A stretch of 28,380 bases of DNA. Source: an uncultured Prevotella sp. (lineage in GTDB: Bacteria > Bacteroidota > Bacteroidia > Bacteroidales > Bacteroidaceae). The stretch is taken from assembly GCA_905196835.1 (NCBI GenBank), contig CAJJWN010000039.1:1-28380 (forward strand), in the 5' to 3' direction. Shown piece after piece: positions 1 through 8,128 of the stretch. A program made the translations under genes and the position numbers. Under the pieces are notes generated by a model. It made no database searches. It saw only the letters and a list, made by a program, of their open reading frames with translations, and had not been told where the DNA came from. How positions within the stretch are numbered: position 1 is the stretch's first letter; every line of letters starts with the position of its first letter.

Positions 1-400
1 ACTCGTCGAAACCAAACATGGTCGGTTCGATAAATGCGTCAAGACTGCGACGCTCTTTCTTTGTTGGCCGCCCGGTGCCTCTTGCCCGGTCTACAAAACC
101 GCTAATCCTGCTCATTTCCAACAGTTCATATTGTTTTGCGTCAGTAACATTTTCATATATTTGTGGAATTAGCTTGGCTCCGACCCTTTGTTCAATGCAT
201 TGCAACACTTTGAAAGAGAATGTGATAGGTGGCTTTTTAACGTTAACCGTTTCGCCTGCTTTTATCATGTGCGCAGGTTTTACGTTGACACCGTTAATTG
301 TAACACGGCCGTTTTTACATGCGCTTGCGGCAATTGAACGTGTCTTGAATATTCTTGCCGCCCATAGCCATTTGTCTATTCTTGCAGTGTCATTTGCCAT
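1..400 (-). CDS. hslR: RNA-binding S4 domain protein (Hsp15 family), 3' end cut off
   Basis: An open frame runs from an ATG at 400 to the left edge, giving 133 visible codons without a stop. The protein opens [20 protein letters not shown], the typical start of an S4 RNA-binding domain (residues about 7-65), followed by the [19 protein letters not shown] segment. Later it has [11 protein letters not shown], the basic tail usual in the family. Hsp15/HslR binds stalled 50S subunits that still carry peptidyl-tRNA, a job that fits the neighbouring pth. Its ATG lies inside the end of pth (11-base overlap, ATGGCAAATGA), so the two are probably translationally coupled. The plus-strand open frame over the same bases is a shadow. 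The family call is strong; the exact function is by homology. Confidence 0.9.
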   Translation of the reverse strand, partial: MANDTARIDKWLWAARIFKTRSIAASACKNGRVTINGVNVKPAHMIKAGETVNVKKPPITFSFKVLQCIEQRVGAKLIPQIYENVTDAKQYELLEMSRISGFVDRARGTGRPTKKERRSLDAFIEPTMFGFDE

Positions 401-968
401 TTGCGTGCTTGTTAAATTGATTCATAGTAATGTCAAGACCGGCTAAAACAAAGCTTTTTATAATTTCAACGGCTGTATCAATGCTTGGCGACAGCGTTTT
501 CATGTCGTCTTCATCATATTTTCCAAGCACCCAGTCTATTTGCATACCTTTGGGAAACTCGTTGCCTATACCTACCCTGAGGCGTGCATATTGTTGCGTG
601 CCAATGACACTTTGTATATTGCCAAGTCCGTTATGTCCGCCATTGCTGCCTTTACCCTTAAGACGCAATGCGCCAAGAGGTAACGACAAGTCGTCTACAA
701 CAACAAGCAACCGCTCCAAAGCGATGTTTTCCTTGTTCATCCAATATCTGACGGCGTTACCGCTAAGGTTCATGTATGTGGTAGGTTTTAACAAGAAAAT
801 CTTACGCCCTTTGAGGCTTGTTTCGGCCAAATAACCATAACGCCGGTCGTCAAAAACAATATTGGACGCTTTCGCGAAAGCGTCCAATACCATAAATCCA
901 GTGTTGTGGCGGGTTCCTGTATATTCATCACCAGGATTGCCCAAGCCCACAATCAAATATTTGTCCAT
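390..968 (-). CDS. pth: Peptidyl-tRNA hydrolase
   Basis: This 192-residue protein has the full-length bacterial Pth fold. It opens with [12 protein letters not shown] (residues 5-16), followed by RHNTGF carrying the catalytic His21. Asn11, Asn67 (in TTYMNLSG), Asp92/Asp93 and Asn113 (in GSNGGHNGL) fit the known catalytic and substrate-binding positions of the E. coli enzyme. It cleaves the ester bond of peptidyl-tRNAs dropped from ribosomes, recycling tRNA in the cytoplasm. It sits 27 bases downstream of rplY and overlaps hslR, so the three likely form one transcript. The length is normal and nothing is missing. Confidence 0.97.
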   Translation of the reverse strand: MDKYLIVGLGNPGDEYTGTRHNTGFMVLDAFAKASNIVFDDRRYGYLAETSLKGRKIFLLKPTTYMNLSGNAVRYWMNKENIALERLLVVVDDLSLPLGALRLKGKGSNGGHNGLGNIQSVIGTQQYARLRVGIGNEFPKGMQIDWVLGKYDEDDMKTLSPSIDTAVEIIKSFVLAGLDITMNQFNKHANGK

Positions 969-995
969 TTATAATTTTATGTGAGACACAAGATT

Positions 996-1598
996 TTACT
1001 CTGCAGAGTTGTCGCTGGTTGCATTCATCGCAGACTTACGTGTTGCCTTAATTGAGCAAACGACAACGTCTTTGCTTGTAGCCAGTTCCAGTCCTTCAAA
1101 GTGAAGGTCGCCAACTTTGATGCTCTTGCCGATTTGCAGGCTGGTAACATCGATGTCCAAATGCTCAGGTATGTCCTGATATTTTGCAGTAACGTCAATC
1201 TTGCGTACGGACAGATTCATGCGGCCGCCATCACGTACACCCTGTGCAAGACCTGTAAGTTTGACGGGTATGCCGATTGTTATGGGCTTCTGGTCGTTTA
1301 TTTCGTAGAAGTCAACATGCAAAAGTGCGTCGGTTACTGGATGGAATTGCAGTTCTTTCATTACAGAAGTGTGGCTTTCTCCGTCTATGACAAGATTTAT
1401 CACATAAATGTGCGGAGTGTAAACAATCTTACGCAGTTCTTTCATTGATATTGCAAAAGAAACCGCTTTAGGTAGCCCGTTATCATCTTTAGCCTCTCCG
1501 TAGAGGTTGCATGGTACAAGGCCTTCTTTTCTTAACAATTTAGAAGCTTTCTTTCCTGTTTCGCTTCTTTTCTGACCGATTACGTCAATTTCTTTCAT
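996..1598 (-). CDS. rplY: 50S ribosomal protein bL25 with CTC extension
   Basis: The 200-residue protein has the bL25 domain at residues about 5-95 (IDVIGQKRSETGKKASKLLR at the start, LLHVDFYEI at its end). A C-terminal CTC/TL5 beta domain (IPVKLTGLAQGVRDGG onward) follows. It binds 5S rRNA in the large subunit; the two-domain form is the general-stress/CTC type rather than the short E. coli form. The ATG at 1598 follows an AT-rich leader of about 85 bases transcribed from the promoter at 1688-1719. It is the first gene of the rplY-pth-hslR cluster, divergent from nusB. Confidence 0.96.
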   Translation of the reverse strand: MKEIDVIGQKRSETGKKASKLLRKEGLVPCNLYGEAKDDNGLPKAVSFAISMKELRKIVYTPHIYVINLVIDGESHTSVMKELQFHPVTDALLHVDFYEINDQKPITIGIPVKLTGLAQGVRDGGRMNLSVRKIDVTAKYQDIPEHLDIDVTSLQIGKSIKVGDLHFEGLELATSKDVVVCSIKATRKSAMNATSDNSAE

Positions 1599-1687
1599 AA
1601 TTGTGTTACTCTAAATTAAGTTATTAAATCATGCTTAATTCACCATCACACGGAACAAATCTTCACGTTGTGCCTGAAAAAGCGGTG

Positions 1688-1719
1688 CAAATGTATCATT
1701 TTTTATTTTAACTCGCAAA
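1688..1719 (-). promoter_or_regulatory. Promoter of rplY-pth-hslR
   Basis: On the minus strand a TTTG at 1719-1716 is followed after 20 bases by TACATTTG at 1695-1688. This matches the Bacteroidetes sigma-ABfr consensus (TTTG, then TAnnTTTG) exactly. By that consensus transcription should begin near 1684, giving an 85-base leader before the rplY ATG. Confidence 0.75.
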
Positions 1720-1756
1720 CAATAGCAAAAAAAACGGATAAAAACAAAGTGTTTTC

Positions 1757-1787
1757 TTGCATGTGATTGTATTTTTGCCTAATTTTG
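1757..1787 (+). promoter_or_regulatory. Promoter of the nusB operon
   Basis: TTG at 1757-1759 is followed after 20 bases by TAATTTTG at 1780-1787, a Bacteroidetes-type -33/-7 pair. The predicted start is near 1791, about 30 bases before the preferred nusB ATG. It is divergent from the rplY promoter, and the -7 boxes lie about 85 bp apart. Confidence 0.7.
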
Positions 1788-1820
1788 CAACGTTGAATAT
1801 TGAAAAATGTCCATACGATA

Positions 1821-2768
1821 ATGATTAACAGGGAATTAATAAGGATAAAGGTCGTCCAGTTAACCTATGCATACTATCAAAACGGAAATAGAAATTTGGA
1901 TGTAGCGGAAAAGGAATTGTTGTTCAGTTTGTCAAAAGCATATCATCTATACCACTATTTATTGGCATTGATTGTTGCGGTTTCCAAAGAAGCACGCAAG
2001 CATTATGAAGTGGAGACGGCTAAAGCTGAACGTGAGAATTTGCCGTTGCCTTCAAGCAAGTTCGTTGATAACAAGTTTGCTGTACAGCTTGAAGAAAACA
2101 AGCAATTGTGTGACTTTATTTCAAGTCAAAAACAGACTTGGGATGATGATATAGAGTTTGTGAGGAAGCTTTATTCACAAATAATCCAAAGCAATATCTA
2201 TACGGAGTATATGGCAGATGAAGAATCTACTTATGAGACAGACCGTGAGGTTTGGCGTAAGTTGTATAAGTCATTTGTCATGGAAAATGACGAAATTGAT
2301 AATGTTCTTGAAGAAAAGAGCCTTTATTGGAATGACGACAAGGAAATTGTAGATACGTTTGTAATCAAGACAATCAAGCGCTTTGAACCGGGAAATAGTA
2401 CGGAGCAAGAGCTTTTGCCGGAGTATAAAGATGACGAAGATAAAGATTTTGCCCGTAAGTTGTTTCGTGCAACAATATTGAATGCAGACCAATATCAACG
2501 TTACATGAGTGAAACTTCTCGTAATTGGGACTTTTCACGTCTTGCATATATGGATGTTGTGATTATGCAGATTGCAATAGCGGAAATGTTGACTTTCCCC
2601 AATATCCCTATAAATGTTACGATAAATGAATATGTGGATTTAGCCAAGATATATAGTACACCTAAAAGTTCGGGTTATATCAATGGAATGCTTGACAGCA
2701 TAGCGCGCTATCTTGTTTCTTCAGGATTACTATTGAAGCCGATTGCTGAAAAAACAAAGAAAAAATAA
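1821..2768 (+). CDS. nusB: Transcription antitermination factor NusB, long Bacteroidetes form
   Basis: I chose the ATG at 1821 (MINRELIRIKVVQ) rather than an upstream TTG at 1800, giving 315 residues. The C-terminal part (residues about 225-303: WDFSRLAYMDVVIMQIAIAE, then INEYVDLAKIYSTPKSSGYI) is the NusB RNA-binding fold. The E. coli protein is about 139 residues, so this is the extended form common in Bacteroidetes. The middle contains three related segments built on an acidic stretch plus RKLY/F plus a following helix (near residues 108-130, 139-167 and 204-231). NusB binds boxA RNA with S10 and promotes antitermination in rRNA operons. It is the first gene of a seven-gene operon. Confidence 0.92.
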   Translation: MINRELIRIKVVQLTYAYYQNGNRNLDVAEKELLFSLSKAYHLYHYLLALIVAVSKEARKHYEVETAKAERENLPLPSSKFVDNKFAVQLEENKQLCDFISSQKQTWDDDIEFVRKLYSQIIQSNIYTEYMADEESTYETDREVWRKLYKSFVMENDEIDNVLEEKSLYWNDDKEIVDTFVIKTIKRFEPGNSTEQELLPEYKDDEDKDFARKLFRATILNADQYQRYMSETSRNWDFSRLAYMDVVIMQIAIAEMLTFPNIPINVTINEYVDLAKIYSTPKSSGYINGMLDSIARYLVSSGLLLKPIAEKTKKK

Positions 2769-2799
2769 TTATTATATTAACAATAACTTTTTATAAAAA

Positions 2800-3138
2800 A
2801 TGAACACATTTATCTTTTTGGCGTCTCAACAAGCTCAAGGGGGAGGCGGTATGTCTTTTATAATCATGATGGTGGCGATTTTTGTCATAATGTGGTTTTT
2901 CATGATACGTCCCCAACAAAAGAGACAGAAAGAAATAAGGAAATTCCAGAACAGTCTTCAAGAAGGAACAAACGTGGTTACAGGTGGAGGTATTTATGGG
3001 GTTGTAAGAAAAATAGACCTCGCAACAAATATTGTTGACATAGAAATATCAAAAGGCGTAGTTATCCGCGTCGACAAGAATTATGTATTTGCAGACGTTG
3101 CGTCAAATATGGGAGCAGCCAATGCCCAAGCAAAATAA
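2800..3138 (+). CDS. yajC: Preprotein translocase subunit YajC
   Basis: The protein has 112 residues. A short Gln/Gly-rich N-terminus is followed by one membrane segment (residues about 19-37, MSFIIMMVAIFVIMWFFMI) and then the hallmark RPQQKRQKE. After this come the conserved cytoplasmic features GTNVVTGGGIYG and VDIEISKGVVIRV. YajC associates with SecDF at the Sec translocon in the inner membrane. It sits 31 bases after nusB, and its stop codon directly abuts the ATG of the next gene. Confidence 0.96.
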   Translation: MNTFIFLASQQAQGGGGMSFIIMMVAIFVIMWFFMIRPQQKRQKEIRKFQNSLQEGTNVVTGGGIYGVVRKIDLATNIVDIEISKGVVIRVDKNYVFADVASNMGAANAQAK

Positions 3139-4122
3139 ATGAACGATTCGGGGGTGCTCCATATATTAAAACTTATCAGGAACTTCTTATTCGGATGGAT
3201 GAATAGGGAGTTTCTGATTTTCTTGTTCTTCTTGATTTTAAGTGGAGCATTTTGGTTGTTGATGGCTTTGAATGAGACATATGAAAAAGAGATAGAAATC
3301 CCAGTGCAACTTGTTGAAATCCCTAAAAATGTTGTTCTAACAAGTGATACAACAACCAATGTCAGGGTTATGGTGCGCGATAAGGGGTTTTCTATAATTG
3401 CGTATCTTTATGGCAACAAGATACGTCCAATACGTGTTGGCTTTAAGAGCTATGCGAAGAAAACAGGAACAGGTATTATAACTTCAACAGAATTGCAGAA
3501 ATTGATAGCAAGACAGTTGTTTAATTCTTCGAATATTGTTAGTTTAAAGCCAGATAAGTATGAATTTTTTTATAATTACGGTTTAAAGACGCGGATGCCG
3601 GTAAAACTCGTGGGGAAAATAGTGCCCGGACAAAGTTATTATTTATCCAAAATTTTGTTTGCGCCGGATTCAGTTGATGTATATGCAAGCCGTGAAATGT
3701 TGGACAGCATAAAACATGTCAATACAGAGCCTCTAAATATTTCAAATTTAACTGATACTGTTGTTAGGGATGTTGCCTTGTATAAAATCAAGGGGGTCAA
3801 GTATGTACCAGAAAAAGTGAGAATTTCAATTTGCCCGGATATCTTGACAGAAGAAAATTGCGAAGTTCCCATAGAGGCGGTTAATATGCCTGACGGTAAG
3901 ATATTGAGAACATTCCCTTCACGCGTAACTGTGACGTTTACTGTTGGAGCCAGCATTTTCCGTTCAATCACTCCTGACCGTTTCAAGGTTGTTGTTGATT
4001 ATAATGAATTGATGGCTAATCCGTCAGATAAATGTAATATATACTTACGTTCCGTTCCCCATGGTGTGCGCAATGCACGTTTAAGTGTAAACAAGGTTGA
4101 CTATTTGATTGAAGAACAATAA
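3139..4122 (+). CDS. YbbR-like (CdaR-type) membrane-anchored protein
   Basis: This 327-residue protein has a single N-terminal membrane helix (residues about 19-40, FLIFLFFLILSGAFWLLMAL) and an extracytoplasmic beta-rich remainder. The IPVQLVEIPKNVVL, MPVKLVGKIVPGQ and VPIEAVNMPDGK segments resemble successive YbbR repeats. In Firmicutes, YbbR/CdaR regulates the diadenylate cyclase CdaA; no cdaA lies here, so that role is not implied. The yajC-ybbR-coaE order is seen in other Bacteroidales, to my knowledge. The ATG starts on the base after the yajC stop, and its TAATG end overlaps coaE by one base. The family call is fairly secure and the function unknown. Confidence 0.82.
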   Translation: MNDSGVLHILKLIRNFLFGWMNREFLIFLFFLILSGAFWLLMALNETYEKEIEIPVQLVEIPKNVVLTSDTTTNVRVMVRDKGFSIIAYLYGNKIRPIRVGFKSYAKKTGTGIITSTELQKLIARQLFNSSNIVSLKPDKYEFFYNYGLKTRMPVKLVGKIVPGQSYYLSKILFAPDSVDVYASREMLDSIKHVNTEPLNISNLTDTVVRDVALYKIKGVKYVPEKVRISICPDILTEENCEVPIEAVNMPDGKILRTFPSRVTVTFTVGASIFRSITPDRFKVVVDYNELMANPSDKCNIYLRSVPHGVRNARLSVNKVDYLIEEQ

Positions 4123-4682
4123 TGGTTAAAGTTGCGATAGCTGGTGGAATAGGTAGTGGTAAGAGTTTTGTTTGCCAATTGCTAGAGCGTCGCGGCATTC
4201 ATGTTTATGATTGTGACAGAGCGGCAAAACGTATTATGGCGTCTTCTACGAAAATTCAGTCGGATTTGATGGATGTAGTAGGACATGATGTTGTTTTGGA
4301 AGGAAAAATAAATAAAGGAGTGTTGGCTTCGTTTATATTGGAGAATGATGATAATGTTGCTAAAATAAATGCTATCGTCCATCCGGCAGTGGCAAATGAT
4401 TTTGTTAAATCTGGTTGTTCTTGGATGGAATGTGCCATATTGTTTTCAAGCGGTTTCAACAAACTCGTAGATAAGGTAATATGTGTAACTGCTCCACTTG
4501 AAGTCCGCATAGACAGGATAATGCGTCGTGATGGAATATCTAGGCAAAAAGCTGTGGAATGGATATCACTGCAAATGTCACAGGATGAAATGGTCGCCCT
4601 TAGTGATTACGAGATTGTAAACGATGGAATTATGGGGCTTGAAGCACAAATAGACTCAATATTGGCATCATTGAAACAGTGA
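4122..4682 (+). CDS. coaE: Dephospho-CoA kinase
   Basis: The 186-residue protein has a P-loop GGIGSGKS (residues 8-15), the substrate-side DCDRAAK (30-36), VHPAV (86-90) and the lid region RIMRRDGISRQKA. The end is SDYEIVNDG, the usual (S/A)D-x-x-I-x-N-x-G motif. It phosphorylates the 3'-OH of dephospho-CoA, the last step of CoA synthesis. One oddity: the motif normally read as LLFE or LLVE appears as ILFSSG (residues 106-111), so the usual Glu is replaced by Ser. Start and stop overlap the upstream gene by one base (TAATG), implying coupling. Confidence 0.94.
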   Translation: MVKVAIAGGIGSGKSFVCQLLERRGIHVYDCDRAAKRIMASSTKIQSDLMDVVGHDVVLEGKINKGVLASFILENDDNVAKINAIVHPAVANDFVKSGCSWMECAILFSSGFNKLVDKVICVTAPLEVRIDRIMRRDGISRQKAVEWISLQMSQDEMVALSDYEIVNDGIMGLEAQIDSILASLKQ

Positions 4683-4731
4683 TGATGCTTAAATGAATAT
4701 CAATCATATAAACATAAAAAAGTTTTTGAAA

Positions 4732-5166
4732 ATGGAACATACAATTCTTGCAGTTTCCGGCAAACCCGGTCTTTACAAATTAGTGTCTCGTGGCAAGGCT
4801 AATTTGATAGTTGAAATACTTGATGAGACCCATAAACGTCTTCCTATATTTGCAAGTGACAGTGTTACAAGCCTTAACGACATTGCTATTTATACGGAGT
4901 CGGAGGATGTGCCGTTGATGAATGTTTTTGCGTACGTATATAAAAAGGAAAACGGAGGTACTGCATCATTGAATTACAAGAAATGCAGCAGCAAGGAGTT
5001 GCGCGAGTATTTTGCATCTGTGCTTCCTGAGTTTGACCGTGACCGTGTTCACGATAGTGACATCAAGAAACTTTTGCAATGGTATGACATATTGGTAAAA
5101 AACAATATGACCGATTTTGGTGTTTCAGACGAAGCCGGGAATGGCGGGAATGAGAAAGAAGGATAG
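4732..5166 (+). CDS. DUF5606 family protein
   Basis: From the preferred ATG at 4732 the protein has 144 residues and begins MEHTILAVSGKPGLYKLVSR. This is the conserved opening of the Bacteroidetes DUF5606 family, an SH3-like N-terminal segment. An ATG at 4693 would add 13 Lys/Asn-rich residues that do not fit the family. The C-terminal half is helical and charged, with SSKELREYFASVLPEFDRDRVHDSDIKK, and ends in a Gly/Asn/Glu tail. It overlaps the start of nth by 17 bases. The function is unknown. Its position between coaE and nth suggests only shared transcription. Confidence 0.82.
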   Translation: MEHTILAVSGKPGLYKLVSRGKANLIVEILDETHKRLPIFASDSVTSLNDIAIYTESEDVPLMNVFAYVYKKENGGTASLNYKKCSSKELREYFASVLPEFDRDRVHDSDIKKLLQWYDILVKNNMTDFGVSDEAGNGGNEKEG

Positions 5167-5800
5167 ATATAATCGCGTACTTGGGTATTTCCAGAACGAA
5201 ATGCCCCGTGTGTCTACAGAGCTTGAGTATGGCAGCGTTTTCCAGCTTTTGGTCGCTGTCATACTCAGTGCACAATGTACAGACAAGCGTGTGAACATGA
5301 TAACTCCAGCATTGTTTGAGCGTTATCCTGACGCAAAGTCAATGTCTGCCGCAGAGCCTGACGAGGTTTATGAGTATGTGAAAAGCGTTTCATACCCGAA
5401 TTCAAAATCCCGTCATCTGGTTGCGATGTCTCGTATGTTGGTATCTGATTTTGGAGGTGACGTGCCTCATGAGATGAATGAATTGATTAAATTGCCAGGG
5501 GTAGGACGCAAGACTGCCAATGTGATGCAGGCTGTGGCTTTCGGACGTTCCGCAATGCCTGTAGACACTCATGTATTCAGGGTCAGTCACCGTTTGGGTT
5601 TAGTTCCCAAAAGCTGTAATACACCTTTAAAGGTTGAGCGAGAACTAATGAAAAACATACCGCATGAGCTTGCCGCAGATGCCCATCATTGGCTGCTGTT
5701 GCATGGCAGATATGTTTGTACAAGCCGTGCTCCTCGTTGTGGGAAGTGCCCGTTTGATACGTTTTGTCCTAAAAATCTTGATGGGTCAAAGCTGGTATGA
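5150..5800 (+). CDS. nth: Endonuclease III (DNA glycosylase/AP lyase)
   Basis: From the ATG at 5150 (MRKKDRYNRV) there are 216 residues, close to the E. coli length. The helix-hairpin-helix LPGVGRKTANV (115-125) carries the catalytic Lys121, and the catalytic Asp139 is in PVDTHVFRV. The C-terminal 4Fe-4S ligands follow the family spacing C-x6-C-x2-C-x5-C (Cys190, 197, 200, 206). It removes oxidised pyrimidines and nicks the abasic site in base excision repair. Upstream in-frame ATGs at 5117 and 5141 are possible but would add non-family residues. The gene overlaps the DUF5606 gene by 17 bases. Confidence 0.96.
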   Translation: MRKKDRYNRVLGYFQNEMPRVSTELEYGSVFQLLVAVILSAQCTDKRVNMITPALFERYPDAKSMSAAEPDEVYEYVKSVSYPNSKSRHLVAMSRMLVSDFGGDVPHEMNELIKLPGVGRKTANVMQAVAFGRSAMPVDTHVFRVSHRLGLVPKSCNTPLKVERELMKNIPHELAADAHHWLLLHGRYVCTSRAPRCGKCPFDTFCPKNLDGSKLV

Positions 5801-5834
5801 TAAGCCTGTTGTAACAATTAATTGATGTTTGATT

Positions 5835-6533
5835 ATGCAAGCAGCAAGAATCCTGAAGTTTCTTGAAGATGTAAAGATAAATAATAACCGTGAGTGGTTT
5901 AATGCAAATAAGGATGAATATAAAGCCATAAGGGATGATTTTGAGGAAGGGGTGAGCATGGCTATTCTGCGCATTGCAGAATTTGACTCTTCCATAAAGC
6001 ATCTTACGGCAAAAGACACTACTTACAGGTTCTACCGTGACACGCGTTTCTCTTCTGACAAGTCGCCTTACAAGACTCATCTTGGAGCATATATAGCCGC
6101 GCATGGAAAGAAGGCTCTTCACGGCGGTTATTATATACACCTTGAGCCGGGCCATTGTCTGGTGTCATGCGGCAATTACTGGTTGCCAACTAATATTTTG
6201 ACTTCATGTCGGAATGAGATAATGGGTAATATAGGACAATGGCGCAGTATTGTTGAAGATGCTCGTTTCATTGATATGTTCGGACAGCCGGGAGACGGGG
6301 ATTGGGATTCGCCAAAAGGTTTTGGTCTGGAAATGTTGAAGACTGCTCCGTCGGGTTTTCCCCGCGATTATGAATTCATCAAGTATCTGCGGATGAAAGA
6401 CTATTGCTGCTGGCACGCTGTGCCTGATTCTTTTTTTGAAGGCGGCAAGTGGATGGATGAGATGGCCGTGATACTTGAAACGGGGAAACCTATGATGGAT
6501 TTCATAAATTCAGTCATTGATGATTACGAATGA
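5835..6533 (+). CDS. DUF2461 family protein
   Basis: Starting from the ATG at 5835 (a TTG at 5829 is also in frame), the protein has 232 residues. It begins with ILKFLEDVKINNNREWFNAN, the standard opening of DUF2461 (TIGR02453). This is followed by TTYRFYRDTRFSSDKSPYKT (residues about 61-80) and GGYYIHLEPGHCLVSCGNYW, all hallmark segments. There is no signal peptide or membrane helix, so it is cytoplasmic. The biochemical role of the family is not established to my knowledge. It is the last gene of the nusB operon, 34 bases after nth, and is followed at once by a strong terminator. Confidence 0.88.
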   Translation: MQAARILKFLEDVKINNNREWFNANKDEYKAIRDDFEEGVSMAILRIAEFDSSIKHLTAKDTTYRFYRDTRFSSDKSPYKTHLGAYIAAHGKKALHGGYYIHLEPGHCLVSCGNYWLPTNILTSCRNEIMGNIGQWRSIVEDARFIDMFGQPGDGDWDSPKGFGLEMLKTAPSGFPRDYEFIKYLRMKDYCCWHAVPDSFFEGGKWMDEMAVILETGKPMMDFINSVIDDYE

Positions 6534-6572
6534 AAAAATCCTGTTGCATAATTACAATGTAACAGGATTTTT
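6534..6572 (+). terminator. Rho-independent terminator of the nusB operon
   Basis: AAAAATCCTGTT at 6534-6545 pairs perfectly with AACAGGATTTTT at 6561-6572 around a 15-base loop, ending in a T-run. It begins on the base after the DUF2461 stop codon. The A-run on the left arm means it may also work in reverse. Confidence 0.88.
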
Positions 6573-6574
6573 CT

Positions 6575-6582
6575 TATATTTG
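6575..6582 (+). promoter_or_regulatory. -7 element of the ald promoter
   Basis: TATATTTG matches the Bacteroidetes -7 consensus TAnnTTTG and lies 3 bases after the terminator stem. No good TTTG exists 19-21 bases upstream, where the terminator loop sits. The predicted start near 6586 would give a leader of about 57 bases before the ald ATG. Confidence 0.5.
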
Positions 6583-6642
6583 CCACGGGTAAACCATTGA
6601 CCGGTAAATATTTAGTATTAACTCTAAAACCTTTTTGCAGCT

Positions 6643-7746
6643 ATGAAAATCGGTATTCCAAAAGAAATCAAGAACAATGAAAACCGTGTTGGCATGACGC
6701 CTGCTGGCGTGTCGGAGCTTGTAAAGCACGGTCATACGGTGTATGTGCAGGCTACAGCCGGTGTGGGCAGCGGTTTTTCTGACGGTATGTATACGGAAGT
6801 TGGGGCGCAGATTTTGCCTTGCATAGAAGATGTTTACGCCAAGTCGGATATGATAATAAAGGTGAAAGAGCCTATTGCCCCTGAGTATGCGCTTGTACGC
6901 GAGGGCCAGCTGGTCTTTACGTATTTTCATTTTGCGTGTAGCAGGGAGCTGACCGAGGCGATGGTAAAGAGTGGGGGAGTGTGTCTCGCTTACGAGACGG
7001 TGCAACTCTCTGACGGCTCTTTGCCTTTACTTACTCCCATGAGCGAGGTGGCAGGACGCATGGCAACAATCAATGGCGCGTATTACTTACAGAAGACCAA
7101 GGGCGGCAAAGGCAAGCTGACATGCGGAGTTCCAGGCGTTAAGCCGGCTAAGGTGGTGGTTATCGGCGGCGGAATTGTAGGTCAGGCGGCGGCGCGTGTG
7201 GCCGCTGGCATGGGTGCTGATGTTGTGATAGCAGACATATCGTTGCCATTGCTTCACGAGTTGGATATAAATATGCCGGCCAACGTCAGCACGGTTTATT
7301 CGTCTCACGACAATATATGTAAGGAAATTAAAGATGCCGACATCGTGGTAGGGGCCGTGCTTGTGCCTGGCGACAAAGCTCCGAAGCTGATTACGCGTGA
7401 CATGCTAAAGCTGATGGAGCCAGGCTCGGTTCTTGTCGATGTTGCGATAGACCAAGGCGGATGTTTTGAGACGTCACATCCTACGACTCATAGCGAGCCT
7501 GTCTATGATGTTGACGGCATCATACATTATGCCGTGGCAAATATTCCCGGAGCAGTGCCCAATACGTCTACAACAGCATTGACCAATGCAACGTTGAAGT
7601 ATGCGGTGGCTTTGGCTGGCAAAGGATGGCGGAAGGCATGTGCGGATGACGCTGCTTTGACCAAGGGGTTGAACATTGTCCACGGCAAAGTGGTCTATAA
7701 AGCTGTGGCCGATGTGTTCGACATGCCTTATGATACTGAAATATGA
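6643..7746 (+). CDS. ald: Alanine dehydrogenase
   Basis: The protein has 367 residues, normal for NAD-dependent alanine dehydrogenase. It opens MKIGIPKEIKNNENRVGMTP. The catalytic and substrate residues known from the M. tuberculosis enzyme are at the same positions: Arg15, Lys75 (KVKEP), His96 (YFHFA) and Asp270 (VAIDQGG). The Rossmann dinucleotide motif is VVIGGGIVGQAAA (residues 172-184). It interconverts L-alanine and pyruvate plus ammonia with NAD(H), linking nitrogen and carbon metabolism in the cytoplasm. It stands alone between two terminators with its own promoter. Confidence 0.97.
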   Translation: MKIGIPKEIKNNENRVGMTPAGVSELVKHGHTVYVQATAGVGSGFSDGMYTEVGAQILPCIEDVYAKSDMIIKVKEPIAPEYALVREGQLVFTYFHFACSRELTEAMVKSGGVCLAYETVQLSDGSLPLLTPMSEVAGRMATINGAYYLQKTKGGKGKLTCGVPGVKPAKVVVIGGGIVGQAAARVAAGMGADVVIADISLPLLHELDINMPANVSTVYSSHDNICKEIKDADIVVGAVLVPGDKAPKLITRDMLKLMEPGSVLVDVAIDQGGCFETSHPTTHSEPVYDVDGIIHYAVANIPGAVPNTSTTALTNATLKYAVALAGKGWRKACADDAALTKGLNIVHGKVVYKAVADVFDMPYDTEI

Positions 7747-7754
7747 TTTGTTTG

Positions 7755-7791
7755 ACAAAGTGGCGTGGAGCATCCACGTCACTTTGTTTTT
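7755..7791 (+). terminator. Rho-independent terminator of ald
   Basis: ACAAAGTGGCGTGG at 7755-7768 pairs with CCACGTCACTTTGT at 7774-7787, with one G-U wobble and a 5-base loop. A T-run follows. It lies 8 bases after the ald stop. Confidence 0.9.
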
Positions 7792-8128
7792 ATGTGCCAT
7801 TTTTTGTTTATTGTTCCTGCGTTACCGTGCTTTTGGGTGTGACCGTATTGATTGCTGTTGCAGGAAACATAAATTCGGCTAATTGCGTGTTTTTGCTTTC
7901 TTTCTGATTTTCGTTCGATGCGTACAGCCGCATTGTTTTGAAATGCCTGACGTTTTGACGTGAATAACGCAAAATATCGTGTGCAGTTGTAAAACGCTGA
8001 CATGCTTGATTATATGCCGGTTCAGACCAAAGTGTGCAATGGCGAAGGCTGTTTTTATGCTTGTATTTATGCCGTTTAATACGTAAAAAGTGCGTTTTCT
8101 TGGTGCTTGAATGCCGTTAAAACGAGGC
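7792..8128. other. Gene-free stretch after ald
   Basis: Several open frames cross this stretch on both strands, but none has a recognisable domain, a matching promoter or a normal start context. The right part, from about 8041, shows weak 22-bp periodicity: GAAGGC at 8044, TGCCGT at 8070 and 8112, and AAAAAGTGCG at 8085. It may be a decayed extension of the repeat array that follows. Confidence 0.4.

Noticed and set aside
18..446. 142-codon plus-strand open frame at the left edge
   Set aside because: The opposite strand encodes an S4 domain protein with clear motifs overlapping pth in the usual coupled way.
1770..1777. Second -7-like box TATTTTTG before nusB
   Set aside because: No TTTG or TTG at the right distance upstream; the box at 1780-1787 has a correctly spaced partner.
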